Shown piece after piece: positions 1 through 8,091 of a stretch of DNA of 51,689 nt. The DNA lies in NCBI RefSeq assembly GCF_021732705.1, contig NZ_JAKFUM010000021.1:1-51689 (forward strand). The letters run 5' to 3'. The notes beneath the pieces are model-generated. The model was not told where the DNA came from. It searched no databases and worked only from the letters and a program-made list of their open reading frames with translations. Source of the stretch: Nevskia sp. GTDB taxonomy: Bacteria; Pseudomonadota; Gammaproteobacteria; Nevskiales; Nevskiaceae. Within the stretch, counting starts at the first letter, position 1; each line of letters begins with the position of its first letter. A program made the translations under genes and the position numbers.

Positions 1-57
1 GCTCAGCGCCGATGGTAGTGTGGCTAAGACCATGCGAGAGTAGGACACTGCCAGGCT
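1..57 (+). rRNA. rrf: 5S ribosomal RNA, 3' end (partial)
   Basis: The first 57 bases match the 3' half of bacterial 5S rRNA: the GATGGTAGTGTGG segment, the CATGCGAGAGTAGG segment and the closing TGCCAGGCT strand of the terminal helix. The 5' half lies outside the window. A strong intrinsic terminator follows directly, so this is the end of a ribosomal RNA operon read on the plus strand. The exact 3' end is judged from homology and may be off by a few bases. Confidence 0.93.
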
Positions 58-69
58 CCAAATAAAACA

Positions 70-105
70 CCCCAGATCGGTTCAGCCGGTCTGGGGTTTT
101 TTATT
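70..105 (+). terminator. Intrinsic terminator of the rRNA operon
   Basis: CCCCAGATCGGT pairs with GCCGGTCTGGGG around a TCA loop. This is a 12-bp stem with two G-T pairs, followed by a T-rich run (TTTTTTATT). It sits 13 bases after the 5S end. The plus-strand rRNA operon is convergent with the next gene. Confidence 0.93.
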
Positions 106-208
106 GCCTATCTCGCCAGATCCAACGCCCTCGGTGGACCGTTGAGATCAGTTGCAACGAAGATTCAGCCAGCGCAGCGACAGCATCAGCTCGAGTTAAC
201 AAGCTTGA

Positions 209-237
209 GAACGGATTGCGTCCAATGCCATCCGTTC
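209..237. other. Inverted repeat in the rRNA/acyl-CoA dehydrogenase convergent gap
   Basis: GAACGGAT (209-216) is repeated inverted as ATCCGTTC (230-237) around a 13-base loop. It lies beyond the 3' end of the minus-strand acyl-CoA dehydrogenase gene and could be its weak transcript end, but no clear T-run follows on that strand. The rest of 106-330 shows no gene. Confidence 0.3.
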
Positions 238-330
238 AAAGCCGGCGCTCATGACAACAATCGACGGCCTACGGGGGGCAGGACAGCGGAGCGAAGTGTT
301 CACCCACACGCTGGCCGACACCCGTCCCGA

Positions 331-1527
331 TCAAACTTCCGCAGTCGCCTGCTCGGCTGCTGTCCCGGCCGTCTTCTTCTTGCCGGGCAAGATGTTCATC
401 AGCTTGCAGATGATTCCGAGCATGATCTCGTCGGCGCCGCCGCCGATCGAGGTCAGGCGTGAGTCTCGATATGCGCGCGACACGTTGTTGTCCCACATGT
501 AGCCCTGGCCGCCCCAGTACTGGAGGCAGGTATCGGTCAATTCGCGACCGAGTCGTCCGACCTTGAGCTTGCACATCGAAGCGAGCATCGTCGCATCGCG
601 ACCCGCCACGTACTCCTCGGTCGCCTGATAGACCATGGCCTTCAGGGCTTCAACCTCTGTCTTCAATTCCGCCATGCGGAAATGGATGTACTGGTTGTCG
701 ATCAGCGGCTGGCCGAACGCGTGCCGCTGCCGCGTGTACTCGATCGTTTCGTTGATCAGGTTGGTGAAGCCGTCGATGCCGCACGCGGCGGCATACAGGC
801 GTTCCTCCTGAAACTGCAGCATCTGATACATGAAACCCATGCCTTCCTGCCCGATCAGGTTGCGCTGCGGCACCCGAACGTTGTCGAGAAAGATCATGGC
901 GGTGTCGCTGGACCGCATGCCGAGCTTGTCGAGCCGGGTCTTGCGATCGACGCCGACCGCGTCCATCGGCACGACAATCAGTGACTTGTTTTGATGCGCC
1001 TTGCCGTCTGACGTGTTGACCAGCACGCAGGCCCAGTCGGACTGCGTGCCGTTGGTGATCCACATCTTCGAGCCATTGATGACGTAATCGCCGCCTTCCT
1101 TGCGCGCCGTCGTCTTGATGCTGGCGACGTCGGATCCAGCGCCGGCTTCCGACACCGCGACCGACACGACGACGTCACCGGCAATCGCAGGCGCCAGATA
1201 TTCCTTCCGCAGATCATCCGATCCGAAACGCGCCAGCGCCGGCGTTGCCATATCGGTCTGGACGCCGATCGCCATCGGAAGCGAGCCGTTGTTGCAGTTG
1301 CCAAGCGCCTGCGCGAAGACCACCTCATACGAGTAGTCGAGGCCCTGACCGCCATACGCTTCCGGCTTGGCAATGCCGAGCAGGCCGAGATTGCCCATCT
1401 TCTTCAGCACTTCATGTGCCGGCCAGATGCCCGCCTTTTCCCATTCGGCGATGTTCGGATTCAGTTCCTTGTCGACAAAACTGCGAACTTGCCGATACAG
1501 CTCCTTGTGCTCATGGGAAAGAATCAT
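331..1527 (-). CDS. Acyl-CoA dehydrogenase, AtuD/citronellyl-CoA dehydrogenase-like
   Basis: A 398-residue flavoenzyme expected to introduce the alpha-beta double bond into an acyl-CoA and pass electrons to electron-transfer flavoprotein. The usual N-terminal helical, middle beta and C-terminal helical domains are all represented. Seen: the FAD/substrate segment VAVSEAGAGSD near residue 125, the KMWITNG segment, QRHAFGQPLIDNQ and the C-terminal YWGGQGYMW. The MCAD-type C-terminal Glu loop is replaced by IGGGADEIM. The catalytic base may instead be the Glu in FQEERL, as in isovaleryl- and long-chain-type enzymes. The overall pattern recalls AtuD of acyclic terpene degradation, but no other atu gene is nearby, so the substrate is uncertain. 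It is transcribed alone, and a candidate promoter and operator lie just upstream. Confidence 0.9.
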   Translation of the reverse strand: MILSHEHKELYRQVRSFVDKELNPNIAEWEKAGIWPAHEVLKKMGNLGLLGIAKPEAYGGQGLDYSYEVVFAQALGNCNNGSLPMAIGVQTDMATPALARFGSDDLRKEYLAPAIAGDVVVSVAVSEAGAGSDVASIKTTARKEGGDYVINGSKMWITNGTQSDWACVLVNTSDGKAHQNKSLIVVPMDAVGVDRKTRLDKLGMRSSDTAMIFLDNVRVPQRNLIGQEGMGFMYQMLQFQEERLYAAACGIDGFTNLINETIEYTRQRHAFGQPLIDNQYIHFRMAELKTEVEALKAMVYQATEEYVAGRDATMLASMCKLKVGRLGRELTDTCLQYWGGQGYMWDNNVSRAYRDSRLTSIGGGADEIMLGIICKLMNILPGKKKTAGTAAEQATAEV

Positions 1528-1557
1528 TACTCGTGCCTCGCCTCGGAATTTCCGTTA

Positions 1558-1587
1558 GCTATAGCATTTGCACCGCAACTGCGTAAA
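1558..1587 (-). promoter_or_regulatory. Candidate sigma-70 promoter for the acyl-CoA dehydrogenase
   Basis: On the minus strand TTTACG (1587-1582) is followed after 18 bases by TATAGC (1563-1558), which is preceded by TGC as a partial extended -10. It ends 31 bases before the start codon. Both boxes match four of six consensus bases, so this is a suggestion only. Confidence 0.35.
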
Positions 1588-1612
1588 CAGCACGCCGCAG
1601 AATCCCGCAGTA

Positions 1613-1630
1613 CGGAAATGGTCATTTCCG
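1613..1630. promoter_or_regulatory. Perfect inverted repeat, candidate operator
   Basis: CGGAAATG and CATTTCCG form perfect 8-bp arms around GT. It lies 8 bases beyond the stop of the glutaminyl cyclase gene and about 26 bases upstream of the candidate -35 of the acyl-CoA dehydrogenase gene. No T-run follows, so an operator for a dimeric regulator (TetR-type regulators commonly control acyl-CoA dehydrogenases) fits better than a terminator. Confidence 0.4.
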
Positions 1631-1637
1631 ATGAGAA

Positions 1638-2435
1638 TCACCGACGCGGCGGCGTCACCACATTGCGCTTCAGCGGCGTCAGATCGACCGCGATCTCGAA
1701 CAGCAGCGGCCAGTACTTTCCCGTGATCCAGAAATGGCCGGTGCGTTCGTCGAATGCGATGCCGTTCAGCACGTAATCCCGTGCGTTCCAGTTCGATGAC
1801 TTTTCGAAACGTTCGGCAAGGCCAGTCAAATCCAGCCAAGCCATGATCTGGCCTGAAACCGGATCGATCACGGCGATGCGATCGGTCTGCCACAGATTGG
1901 CGTACAGCCGGCCATCGACCCATTCGAGTTCATTGATCTGATCGACTTCGATCGAACCCTCCCGAACCACGACGTGTCCAGTCTCGACATACCGTTCAGG
2001 GTCGAGGAACTGAAGCCGCGACGAACCATCGCTGCGAATCAGGCGCTTGCCGTCGTACGCGAGACCCCAGCCGTCGCTGGTGAGCGGAAAGCTGCCCAGT
2101 TTCTGCAGCTTGCGGTCATAGACATAGGCGCGGCGGCTCTGCCACGTCAGCTGGAAGATGCGTGTCGGCGTCACGGCGACACCTTCGCCGAACTCGCCCG
2201 GATCCAGCGAGGTCGATCGAAGGGGACGGAGGCCTGGCAGCTCGAACAGGCTCAGGCGTGACTCGCCGTAGAGTCCGGTACCTTCGATCAGCTGGCCGTC
2301 AACGATGACGAGGCCTTGCGTGAACGACATCAGCGCGTGCCGATGCTCGGCAATCACGCGATATGACAGCGTTGGCGGCGCGGCCGCGTGCGCCGCCCAA
2401 CCCACCCAGCACGCCAGCGCCAGTACAATCCGCAT
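1638..2435 (-). CDS. Glutaminyl-peptide cyclotransferase (beta-propeller type)
   Basis: A 265-residue exported protein of the plant/bacterial glutaminyl cyclase family (Pfam Glu_cyclase_2), which converts N-terminal glutamine to pyroglutamate. The start at 2435 gives a clear signal peptide (MRIVLALACWVGWAAHAAA). Family signatures are present: FTQGL followed by EGTGLYGESRL, then INELEWVDGRLYANLW and VLNGIAFDERTGHFWITGK, which recur with the blades of a five-bladed propeller. The reading frame stays open far upstream, antisense to yicC, gmk and rpoZ; that extension has no homology and is rejected. The start region overlaps nothing and lies 24 bases from the divergent yicC start. Confidence 0.88.
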   Translation of the reverse strand: MRIVLALACWVGWAAHAAAPPTLSYRVIAEHRHALMSFTQGLVIVDGQLIEGTGLYGESRLSLFELPGLRPLRSTSLDPGEFGEGVAVTPTRIFQLTWQSRRAYVYDRKLQKLGSFPLTSDGWGLAYDGKRLIRSDGSSRLQFLDPERYVETGHVVVREGSIEVDQINELEWVDGRLYANLWQTDRIAVIDPVSGQIMAWLDLTGLAERFEKSSNWNARDYVLNGIAFDERTGHFWITGKYWPLLFEIAVDLTPLKRNVVTPPRR

Positions 2436-2459
2436 CGCCCGCCCCGAGAAACGCCTGAA

Positions 2460-3329
2460 ATGATCCGCAGCATGACGGGCTACGCCCGTGTTGAACAACT
2501 GGGCCCTGCCGGGCGACTGAGCTGGGAACTGCGCTCGGTCAACCACCGGTATCTCGAACTCCAGCTCAAGTTGCCGGAGGAGTTCCGCAGCCTCGAGAAC
2601 GAGCTCCGCGCGCTTGCCACGCAGCGCATCGGCCGCGGCAAGGTCGAGGCAGGACTCCGGTTCAGTCGCGACGGCGTCGCTGCGGGCGCTCTTCAGATCG
2701 ATGGCGAACGCCTGTCGGCCGTGCTTGCGGCGATCGAGCAGGTGTCCGCGCAATTGCGGACCTCGGCGGCACCGGACCCGATCCAGGTGCTCGCGTGGCC
2801 CGGTGTGGTCAAGCAGGAGCACACGCCGGAAATCGCTGCGCCGCTGGCCGAGGCGAGCCTGCTGTTCGCGGCGGCGCTCGACGATTTCACCAGCACCCGC
2901 AGCCGCGAAGGCGAGCGCACGCAGGCTTACCTGATCGAACGGCTCGATGCGATGGCGGTGCTGGTCGACCGCGTGCGCCTGCGCGCCCCGCAGGTGCGCG
3001 ACGCCTGGCTCGAACGCCTGCGCGCAAAGATTGCCGATCTCGGTGTCGACGTCGAACCCGCGCGTCTGGCGCAGGAAGCGGCGATGGCCGCGCAGCGTCT
3101 GGATGTCGATGAAGAGCTGTCGCGACTGGCCAGCCACTTCGTCGAAGTGCGCGACACGCTCGCGCGCGACGAAGCGGTCGGACGCCGGCTCGATTTCCTG
3201 ATGCAGGAACTGAATCGCGAAGCGAACACGTTGTCGTCGAAATCGCAGGACGCCGAAATGACCCGGTGCGCGGTCGAGATGAAAGTCATCATCGAACAGA
3301 TGCGCGAGCAGGTTCAGAACATCGAATGA
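2460..3329 (+). CDS. yicC: YicC family endoribonuclease
   Basis: A 289-residue protein. The start at 2460 gives the invariant N-terminus MIRSMTGYARVE and a length close to the E. coli protein (287). The C-terminal DUF1732 region carries the conserved segments RLDFLMQELNREANTLSSKS and EMTRCAVEMKVIIEQMREQVQNIE. E. coli YicC is reported as a stress-associated endoribonuclease acting on some small RNAs; that function is known for the family and not shown here. It precedes gmk by 48 bases, the usual order in proteobacteria. The frame also opens further upstream at 2388, but that would add residues absent from the family. Confidence 0.95.
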   Translation: MIRSMTGYARVEQLGPAGRLSWELRSVNHRYLELQLKLPEEFRSLENELRALATQRIGRGKVEAGLRFSRDGVAAGALQIDGERLSAVLAAIEQVSAQLRTSAAPDPIQVLAWPGVVKQEHTPEIAAPLAEASLLFAAALDDFTSTRSREGERTQAYLIERLDAMAVLVDRVRLRAPQVRDAWLERLRAKIADLGVDVEPARLAQEAAMAAQRLDVDEELSRLASHFVEVRDTLARDEAVGRRLDFLMQELNREANTLSSKSQDAEMTRCAVEMKVIIEQMREQVQNIE

Positions 3330-3377
3330 GCCGCAACGCCCCAGCCATCGCCTGCCACACCGCCGCCGAGACCCGTC

Positions 3378-4019
3378 ATGGATGAAACCCTGATTCCCGG
3401 CACGCTGTGGATCGTTTCCGCCCCCAGCGGCGGCGGCAAGACCAGCCTGACCCGCGCGCTGGTGCCGCGCCTGAAGGATCAGGGCTGGCCGGCGGAGATT
3501 TCGGTCTCGTACACCACGCGTGCGCCGCGTTCCGGCGAGGAAGACGGCGTCCATTACCACTTCGTCGACGAACCGACGTTCGCCGCGATGGTCGAGCACG
3601 GCGATTTCCTCGAGCATGCCGAAGTCTTCGGCAAGCATTACGGAACCGGCCTGAGCCGGACCAAGCAGCTGCTGGGTCAGGGCATCGACGTCATCCTCGA
3701 CATCGACTGGCAGGGCGCGCGGCAGATCCGCGCGCGGCGCTCGGACGTGCAGAGCGTGTTCATCCTGCCGCCATCGTCGATCGAGCTCGAACGTCGCCTT
3801 CGGGCGCGCGGCACCGACAATGACGATGTCATCGCCGCGCGGATGCGCGCCGCCAGAACCGAGATGGCGCATCACGCCGAGTACGACTACCTGCTGGTCA
3901 ACCGCAACTTCGAGCGGGCGTTGGACGAGATGGCGGCGATCTTCATCGCCCGCCGCCTGCGCGGCGCAACCCAGCAGGCGCGTCACGAAGCCTTGATCGA
4001 CAACCTGCTGAACGCTTGA
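3378..4019 (+). CDS. gmk: Guanylate kinase
   Basis: A 213-residue cytoplasmic enzyme that phosphorylates GMP to GDP using ATP. The P-loop SAPSGGGKTSL is near residue 14. The GMP-binding segment SVSYTTRAPRSGEEDGVHYHF and the DIDWQGARQIR motif follow. The LVN(R)NFERAL segment near the C-terminus is also typical. It lies in the common order yicC-gmk-rpoZ-spoT, which places nucleotide supply next to ppGpp metabolism. The length matches the family (about 205-215). Confidence 0.97.
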   Translation: MDETLIPGTLWIVSAPSGGGKTSLTRALVPRLKDQGWPAEISVSYTTRAPRSGEEDGVHYHFVDEPTFAAMVEHGDFLEHAEVFGKHYGTGLSRTKQLLGQGIDVILDIDWQGARQIRARRSDVQSVFILPPSSIELERRLRARGTDNDDVIAARMRAARTEMAHHAEYDYLLVNRNFERALDEMAAIFIARRLRGATQQARHEALIDNLLNA

Positions 4020-4105
4020 CAGGCAGCGCCGGATCGAGGCCGCTGGCACGGATTTCGCGCCGCCGCTATAATTCGCGGCTCCCCCGCAGCACACGAGCAT
4101 CGCCC

Positions 4106-4369
4106 ATGGCACGAGTGACCGTTGAAGATTGTCTGGACCGCATCCCGAACCAGTTCGAACTGACGCTGGTCGCTGCCAAGCGCGCCCGCCAGCTCGCGCG
4201 TGGCGCCGAAGCGAAGCTGCCGTGGGGCAACCACAAGTCGACCGTGCTGAGCCTGAAGGAAATCGCGCACGGCTACATCGACACCGGCGTGCTGCAGGAA
4301 GCCGATCTGCCGGCCATTCAGCAGCCGAAGATGGAACTCGAAGCGCTGGACCCGAGCTTCGATCTGTAA
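4106..4369 (+). CDS. rpoZ: DNA-directed RNA polymerase omega subunit
   Basis: An 87-residue omega subunit. Omega assists assembly of beta-prime into RNA polymerase and contributes to a ppGpp binding site. The start at 4106 gives the invariant MARVTVEDCLDRIPNQFEL, followed by LVAAKRARQLARG and the KSTVLSLKEIAHG segment. The frame opens upstream at 4016 but those residues are not part of the family. A terminator follows 22 bases after the stop, so spoT downstream is at least partly separate transcriptionally. Confidence 0.97.
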   Translation: MARVTVEDCLDRIPNQFELTLVAAKRARQLARGAEAKLPWGNHKSTVLSLKEIAHGYIDTGVLQEADLPAIQQPKMELEALDPSFDL

Positions 4370-4390
4370 GCCGATCGACATCGTGTAAGC

Positions 4391-4417
4391 AAAAAGGAGC
4401 CGCAAGGCTCCTTTTTT
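4391..4417 (+). terminator. Intrinsic terminator after rpoZ
   Basis: AAAAAGGAGCC pairs with GGCTCCTTTTTT around a GCAA tetraloop, giving a GC-rich stem directly followed by the T-run. It lies between rpoZ and spoT. Confidence 0.92.
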
Positions 4418-4514
4418 GTGCCCGGCCGCTTCCGCAGCGACAGCCGGTGCTTCGGCTGTCGACAACCGAAAGTCCATCGTCCGAATCCGCGTGGCCCGCG
4501 TCTATACTCGGTCC

Positions 4515-6713
4515 ATGGATATTCCGGTCATCTCGCGTATCGGCACGGCCATTCGCACGCAGCGGGTGGCGCGCGAGTACGGCATCGATGCCCTGATCCG
4601 CATCCTCGACGAATACCTGCCGGCGCCGCAGATCTCCGAGGTGCGCCGCGCCTACGAGTTCGGTGCGCGCATGCATGCCGGTCAGGCCCGCCAGTCCGGC
4701 GAGCCGTACATCTACCACCCGCTAGCCGTGGCCCGCATCCTCGCCGAGATGCGGCTCGACGCCACGACGCTATGCGCGGCGATCCTGCATGACGTGATCG
4801 AGGACACGCCGGTCGGCAAGGACGAGATCGCGCGGCTTTTCGGGCGCGATGTCGCCGAACTGGTCGACGGCGTGTCGAAGTTCCAGAAGGTCGAAGGCAT
4901 GTCGCGCGCCGAGCGCCAGGCCGAAAGCGTGCGCAAGCTGCTGCTGGCGATGGCGCAGGACCTGCGCGTGATCCTCGTCAAGCTCGCCGATCGCCTGCAC
5001 AACGTCCGCACGCTCGAAGGCGTGGAGCCGGCCAAGCGCCGCCGCGTGTCGCTCGAAACGCTGGAAATCTACGCGCCGATCGCGCAGCGCCTCGGCATCA
5101 ACACCTTGCGCCAGGAACTGGAAGACCTGAGCTTCCAGAATCTCTACCCGAACCGCTACGAGGTGTTCCAGAAGGCGGTCAATGACCGCCTCGGCGACAC
5201 CAAGGGGCTGATCAAGGAAATCGAGCACAAGCTCGAACGCGCGCTGAAGGAAGAGGGTATCGGCGCCAGCGTCGTCGGCCGGCAGAAGAACCTGTACGGC
5301 ATCTACGAAAAGATGCAGCGCAAGCGCCTGCGCTTTCTCGACGTGATGGACCTGCTCGGCTTCCGCATCCTCGTCTCGAAGGTCGATGACTGCTACCGCG
5401 CGCTCGGCGTGGTGCATCACGCCTACCGGCCGATTTCCGAGCTGTTCAACGACTTCATCGCGAATCCGAAGGTCAACGGCTACCAGAGCCTGCACACGAC
5501 CTGCATCGGGCCGCAGGGCCGCAAGATCGAGGTGCAGATCCGCACGCGCGACATGCACCACATCGCCGAAAACGGCATCGCGGCGCACTGGCAATACAAG
5601 CTCGATGGCAAGAATCCGGGCAAGGCCGCGTCGGGCCGCAACGATTCGCAGACCCAGCCGCAGAACCGCGCGCGGGAATGGCTCGGCAACCTGTTCGAGT
5701 CCCAGACCGGTGCCGCGCCGCTCGAATTCATCGAGAACGTCAAGGTCGACCTGTTCCCGGACGAGGTCTACGTGTTCACGCCGAAGGGCCAGATCCGGCA
5801 GCTGCCGCGCGGTTCCACGGCGGTCGACTTCGCCTACTCGGTCCATACCGAACTGGGCGATCACTGCGTCGCCGCCCGCGTCGATCAGCAGCTGGAACCG
5901 CTGAACACGGTGCTGAAGAACGGCCAGACCATCGAGATCATCACCGCCCGCCACGCGCGGCCGAACGCGGCCTGGCTGAACTACGTCAAGACGGTCAAGG
6001 CGCGGCAGCACATCCGCAATTTCCTGAAGAACCAGCGCGAGGACGAAGCGATTCGTCTCGGCCGCCGCCTGCTGGAGATCGCGCTGCGCGAACTGAACGT
6101 GCCGCTGTCGGTGCTGAAGGAGGAATCGACCGGTGCCGTGCTGAAGGCGTTCGGCCTGCAGGACATCGAAGACCTCTACGTGTCGATCGGCAGCGGCAGC
6201 CGGCTGGCGCCGCTGGTCGCGCGTCACTTCCTGCCCGACCCGAACCAGACGACGACGCCGGGCGAATCGGTGCCGCTGGCGGTGGAAGGTACCGAAGGCC
6301 TGGTCATCGACTACGCCAAGTGCTGCCACCCGATTCCGGGCGACGAGATCTGCGGCTATGTCTCGATCGGCCGCGGTATCGTCGTCCATCGTCTGGAATG
6401 CAAGCACGTGTCGGCCCGCAAGGGGGCCGCGCAGGAGCGCGTGCCGCTGATCTGGGCGCCGAGCGTGCAGGGCGATTTCCTGGCCGAGATCAAGCTCAAG
6501 GCCGAAAACCGGCGCGGCCTGCTGGCGACGGTGGCCGGCGAGATCGCAAGCGCCGGTTCCGGCATCGAGAACGTGCAGATGCCGGAACGCGATGGCGGCG
6601 ATGCCGCACTCGAAATGCGCTTCGTGATCACCGTGCGCGATCGCGTGCACTTCGCGCGCGTGCTGCGTCGCCTGCGCCGGCTTGAGCCGGTGCAGCGCGT
6701 CACGCGCGTCTGA
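4515..6713 (+). CDS. spoT: SpoT-type RelA/SpoT homologue, (p)ppGpp hydrolase/synthetase
   Basis: A 732-residue RSH protein. The HD hydrolase domain has HDVIEDT near residue 92 and KLADRLHNVRTL, so the Mn-dependent ppGpp hydrolase motifs are intact. The synthetase domain has GRQKNLYGIY, NPKVNGYQSLHT and IEVQIRTRDMHHIAENGIAAHW. A TGS domain (VYVFTPKGQIRQLPRGSTAVDFAYSVHT) and a C-terminal ACT domain follow. The charge motif that is RxKD in bifunctional enzymes and ExDD in RelA reads LFND (residues 310-313), and GREKHLYS reads GRQKNLYG. Synthetase activity may therefore be altered. The start at 4515 gives MDIPVISRIG; the upstream in-frame extension overlaps the terminator and is rejected. It follows rpoZ and precedes ridA, as in Pseudomonas. 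Confidence 0.95.
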   Translation: MDIPVISRIGTAIRTQRVAREYGIDALIRILDEYLPAPQISEVRRAYEFGARMHAGQARQSGEPYIYHPLAVARILAEMRLDATTLCAAILHDVIEDTPVGKDEIARLFGRDVAELVDGVSKFQKVEGMSRAERQAESVRKLLLAMAQDLRVILVKLADRLHNVRTLEGVEPAKRRRVSLETLEIYAPIAQRLGINTLRQELEDLSFQNLYPNRYEVFQKAVNDRLGDTKGLIKEIEHKLERALKEEGIGASVVGRQKNLYGIYEKMQRKRLRFLDVMDLLGFRILVSKVDDCYRALGVVHHAYRPISELFNDFIANPKVNGYQSLHTTCIGPQGRKIEVQIRTRDMHHIAENGIAAHWQYKLDGKNPGKAASGRNDSQTQPQNRAREWLGNLFESQTGAAPLEFIENVKVDLFPDEVYVFTPKGQIRQLPRGSTAVDFAYSVHTELGDHCVAARVDQQLEPLNTVLKNGQTIEIITARHARPNAAWLNYVKTVKARQHIRNFLKNQREDEAIRLGRRLLEIALRELNVPLSVLKEESTGAVLKAFGLQDIEDLYVSIGSGSRLAPLVARHFLPDPNQTTTPGESVPLAVEGTEGLVIDYAKCCHPIPGDEICGYVSIGRGIVVHRLECKHVSARKGAAQERVPLIWAPSVQGDFLAEIKLKAENRRGLLATVAGEIASAGSGIENVQMPERDGGDAALEMRFVITVRDRVHFARVLRRLRRLEPVQRVTRV

Positions 6714-6758
6714 GCGCGGCATGCCCCAACCCAGCCATCTTTCGGTGATCCGTCTGTC

Positions 6759-7586
6759 ATGGTGACGCTGCTGCTCGGCGCATTCGTCGGCATTGTGCTC
6801 GGTCTGACCGGTGCCGGTGGTTCGATCATCGCGGTGCCGCTGCTGATGGTGACGCTCGGCTGGACCCTGCCGCAGGCCGCCCCCGTGGCGCTGCTCGCGG
6901 TCGCGATGGCGGCCACCATCGGTGCGGTCACGGCCTGGCGGCAGAACCTCGTCCGTTATCGCGCGGCGACTCTGATGGTGATCGTCGGCTGGCTGACGAC
7001 GCCGATCGGCGTTGCTGCCGCGCACCGTCTGCCGGCGTCGGTGCTGTCGATCCTGTTCTCGGCCGTGCTGGCTCTGGTGGCGGTCCGGTTGCTGCTGCAG
7101 GCGCGACGAATGCCGGAGGAGACGCGCATCGTCGCCGCGCGGCTCGATGGCGGTGATGCCCGCAACGCCGTGTGCCGAGTCAATCCGGAATCTGGCCGCA
7201 TTCGCTGGAATTCACCGTGCGCGGCCGCACTCGCCAGCACCGGCGCGATGACCGGCGTCCTGTCCGGCCTGCTCGGCGTGGGCGGTGGCTTCATCATCGT
7301 GCCGGCGCTGCGCAAGGCCACCGAACTGACGATGCACGGCGCGGTGGCGACCTCGCTGATGGTGATCGCGCTGGTGTCGACCGGTGCGGCAATCGGTGCG
7401 CTGGCCCACGGCGCCGTGATCCCGGTGGCGGTGGGCGTGCCGTTCGTCGGTGGCGCGATGCTCGGCATGGGCGGCGGCCGCGTGCTGGCGCCGAAGATCG
7501 CCGGCCCGGCGCTGCAATCCGGTTTTGCCGTGCTGGTGCTGGTGATCGCGAGCGGCCTAACCGTGAAGGCGCTCGGCCTGATCTGA
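6759..7586 (+). CDS. TauE/SafE family sulfite exporter-like membrane protein
   Basis: A 275-residue integral membrane protein with about eight hydrophobic segments in two homologous halves. Each half begins with a Gly-rich turn: VLGLTGAGGSIIAVPLL near residue 15 and VLSGLLGVGGGFIIVPAL near residue 170. This duplicated signature defines the TauE/SafE (DUF81) family, which moves sulfur-containing or organic anions across the inner membrane. The substrate cannot be read from sequence. It lies 45 bases after spoT and on the same strand. Confidence 0.9.
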   Translation: MVTLLLGAFVGIVLGLTGAGGSIIAVPLLMVTLGWTLPQAAPVALLAVAMAATIGAVTAWRQNLVRYRAATLMVIVGWLTTPIGVAAAHRLPASVLSILFSAVLALVAVRLLLQARRMPEETRIVAARLDGGDARNAVCRVNPESGRIRWNSPCAAALASTGAMTGVLSGLLGVGGGFIIVPALRKATELTMHGAVATSLMVIALVSTGAAIGALAHGAVIPVAVGVPFVGGAMLGMGGGRVLAPKIAGPALQSGFAVLVLVIASGLTVKALGLI

Positions 7587-7703
7587 ACGCTGGCGTGGGG
7601 CGCGGCAACCGCGCTAGTGTTCCCCGCATCCTCCCACCCGTCGGACCCGGTGCCGCCCGAATGGCGCGCCGCGCGTCGTCCGCCATTCACGCACGAGACC
7701 ATC

Positions 7704-8087
7704 ATGACCTGCGAAATCATCCACACCGACGACGCCCCAGCCGCCATTGGCACCTATTCGCAGGCGGTGAAGATCGGCAACACCGCCTATCTGTCGGGCC
7801 AGATTCCGCTCGATCCGAAGACGATGACCCTGACCAACGCCACGATCGAAGACGAGATCCATCAGGTCTTCAAGAACCTGCAGGCCGTTGCCGTGGCCTG
7901 CGGTGGTGGCCTCAAGGACATCGCCAAGCTCAACATCTTCCTGACCGATCTCGGCCACTTCGCGAAGGTCAACGAAATCATGAGCCAGTACTTCGTGCAG
8001 CCGTTCCCGGCGCGCGCGGCGATCGGCGTGGCGGCACTGCCGCGTGGGTCGAGGATCGAGGCGGATGCGGTGGTGGTGCTCGAATAA
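7704..8087 (+). CDS. ridA: RidA family enamine/imine deaminase
   Basis: A 127-residue RidA/YjgF/YER057c protein, which hydrolyses reactive 2-aminoacrylate-type enamines and imines released by PLP enzymes. The family signatures are present: [25 protein letters not shown] near the N-terminus, and [23 protein letters not shown] at the C-terminus, which includes the substrate-binding Arg and Glu. The start at 7704 matches the family length (about 128). Placement downstream of spoT is conserved in several gammaproteobacteria. Confidence 0.95.
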   Translation: MTCEIIHTDDAPAAIGTYSQAVKIGNTAYLSGQIPLDPKTMTLTNATIEDEIHQVFKNLQAVAVACGGGLKDIAKLNIFLTDLGHFAKVNEIMSQYFVQPFPARAAIGVAALPRGSRIEADAVVVLE

Positions 8088-8091
8088 CCCG

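Noticed and set aside
2436-4718. Long minus-strand open frame continuing upstream of the glutaminyl cyclase start
   Set aside because: It runs antisense through yicC, gmk and rpoZ, has no family signature, and the cyclase has its own signal peptide at 2435.
4770-7025. 751-codon minus-strand open frame
   Set aside because: It is antisense to spoT and has a repetitive Arg/Asp/His/Gln composition with no domain.
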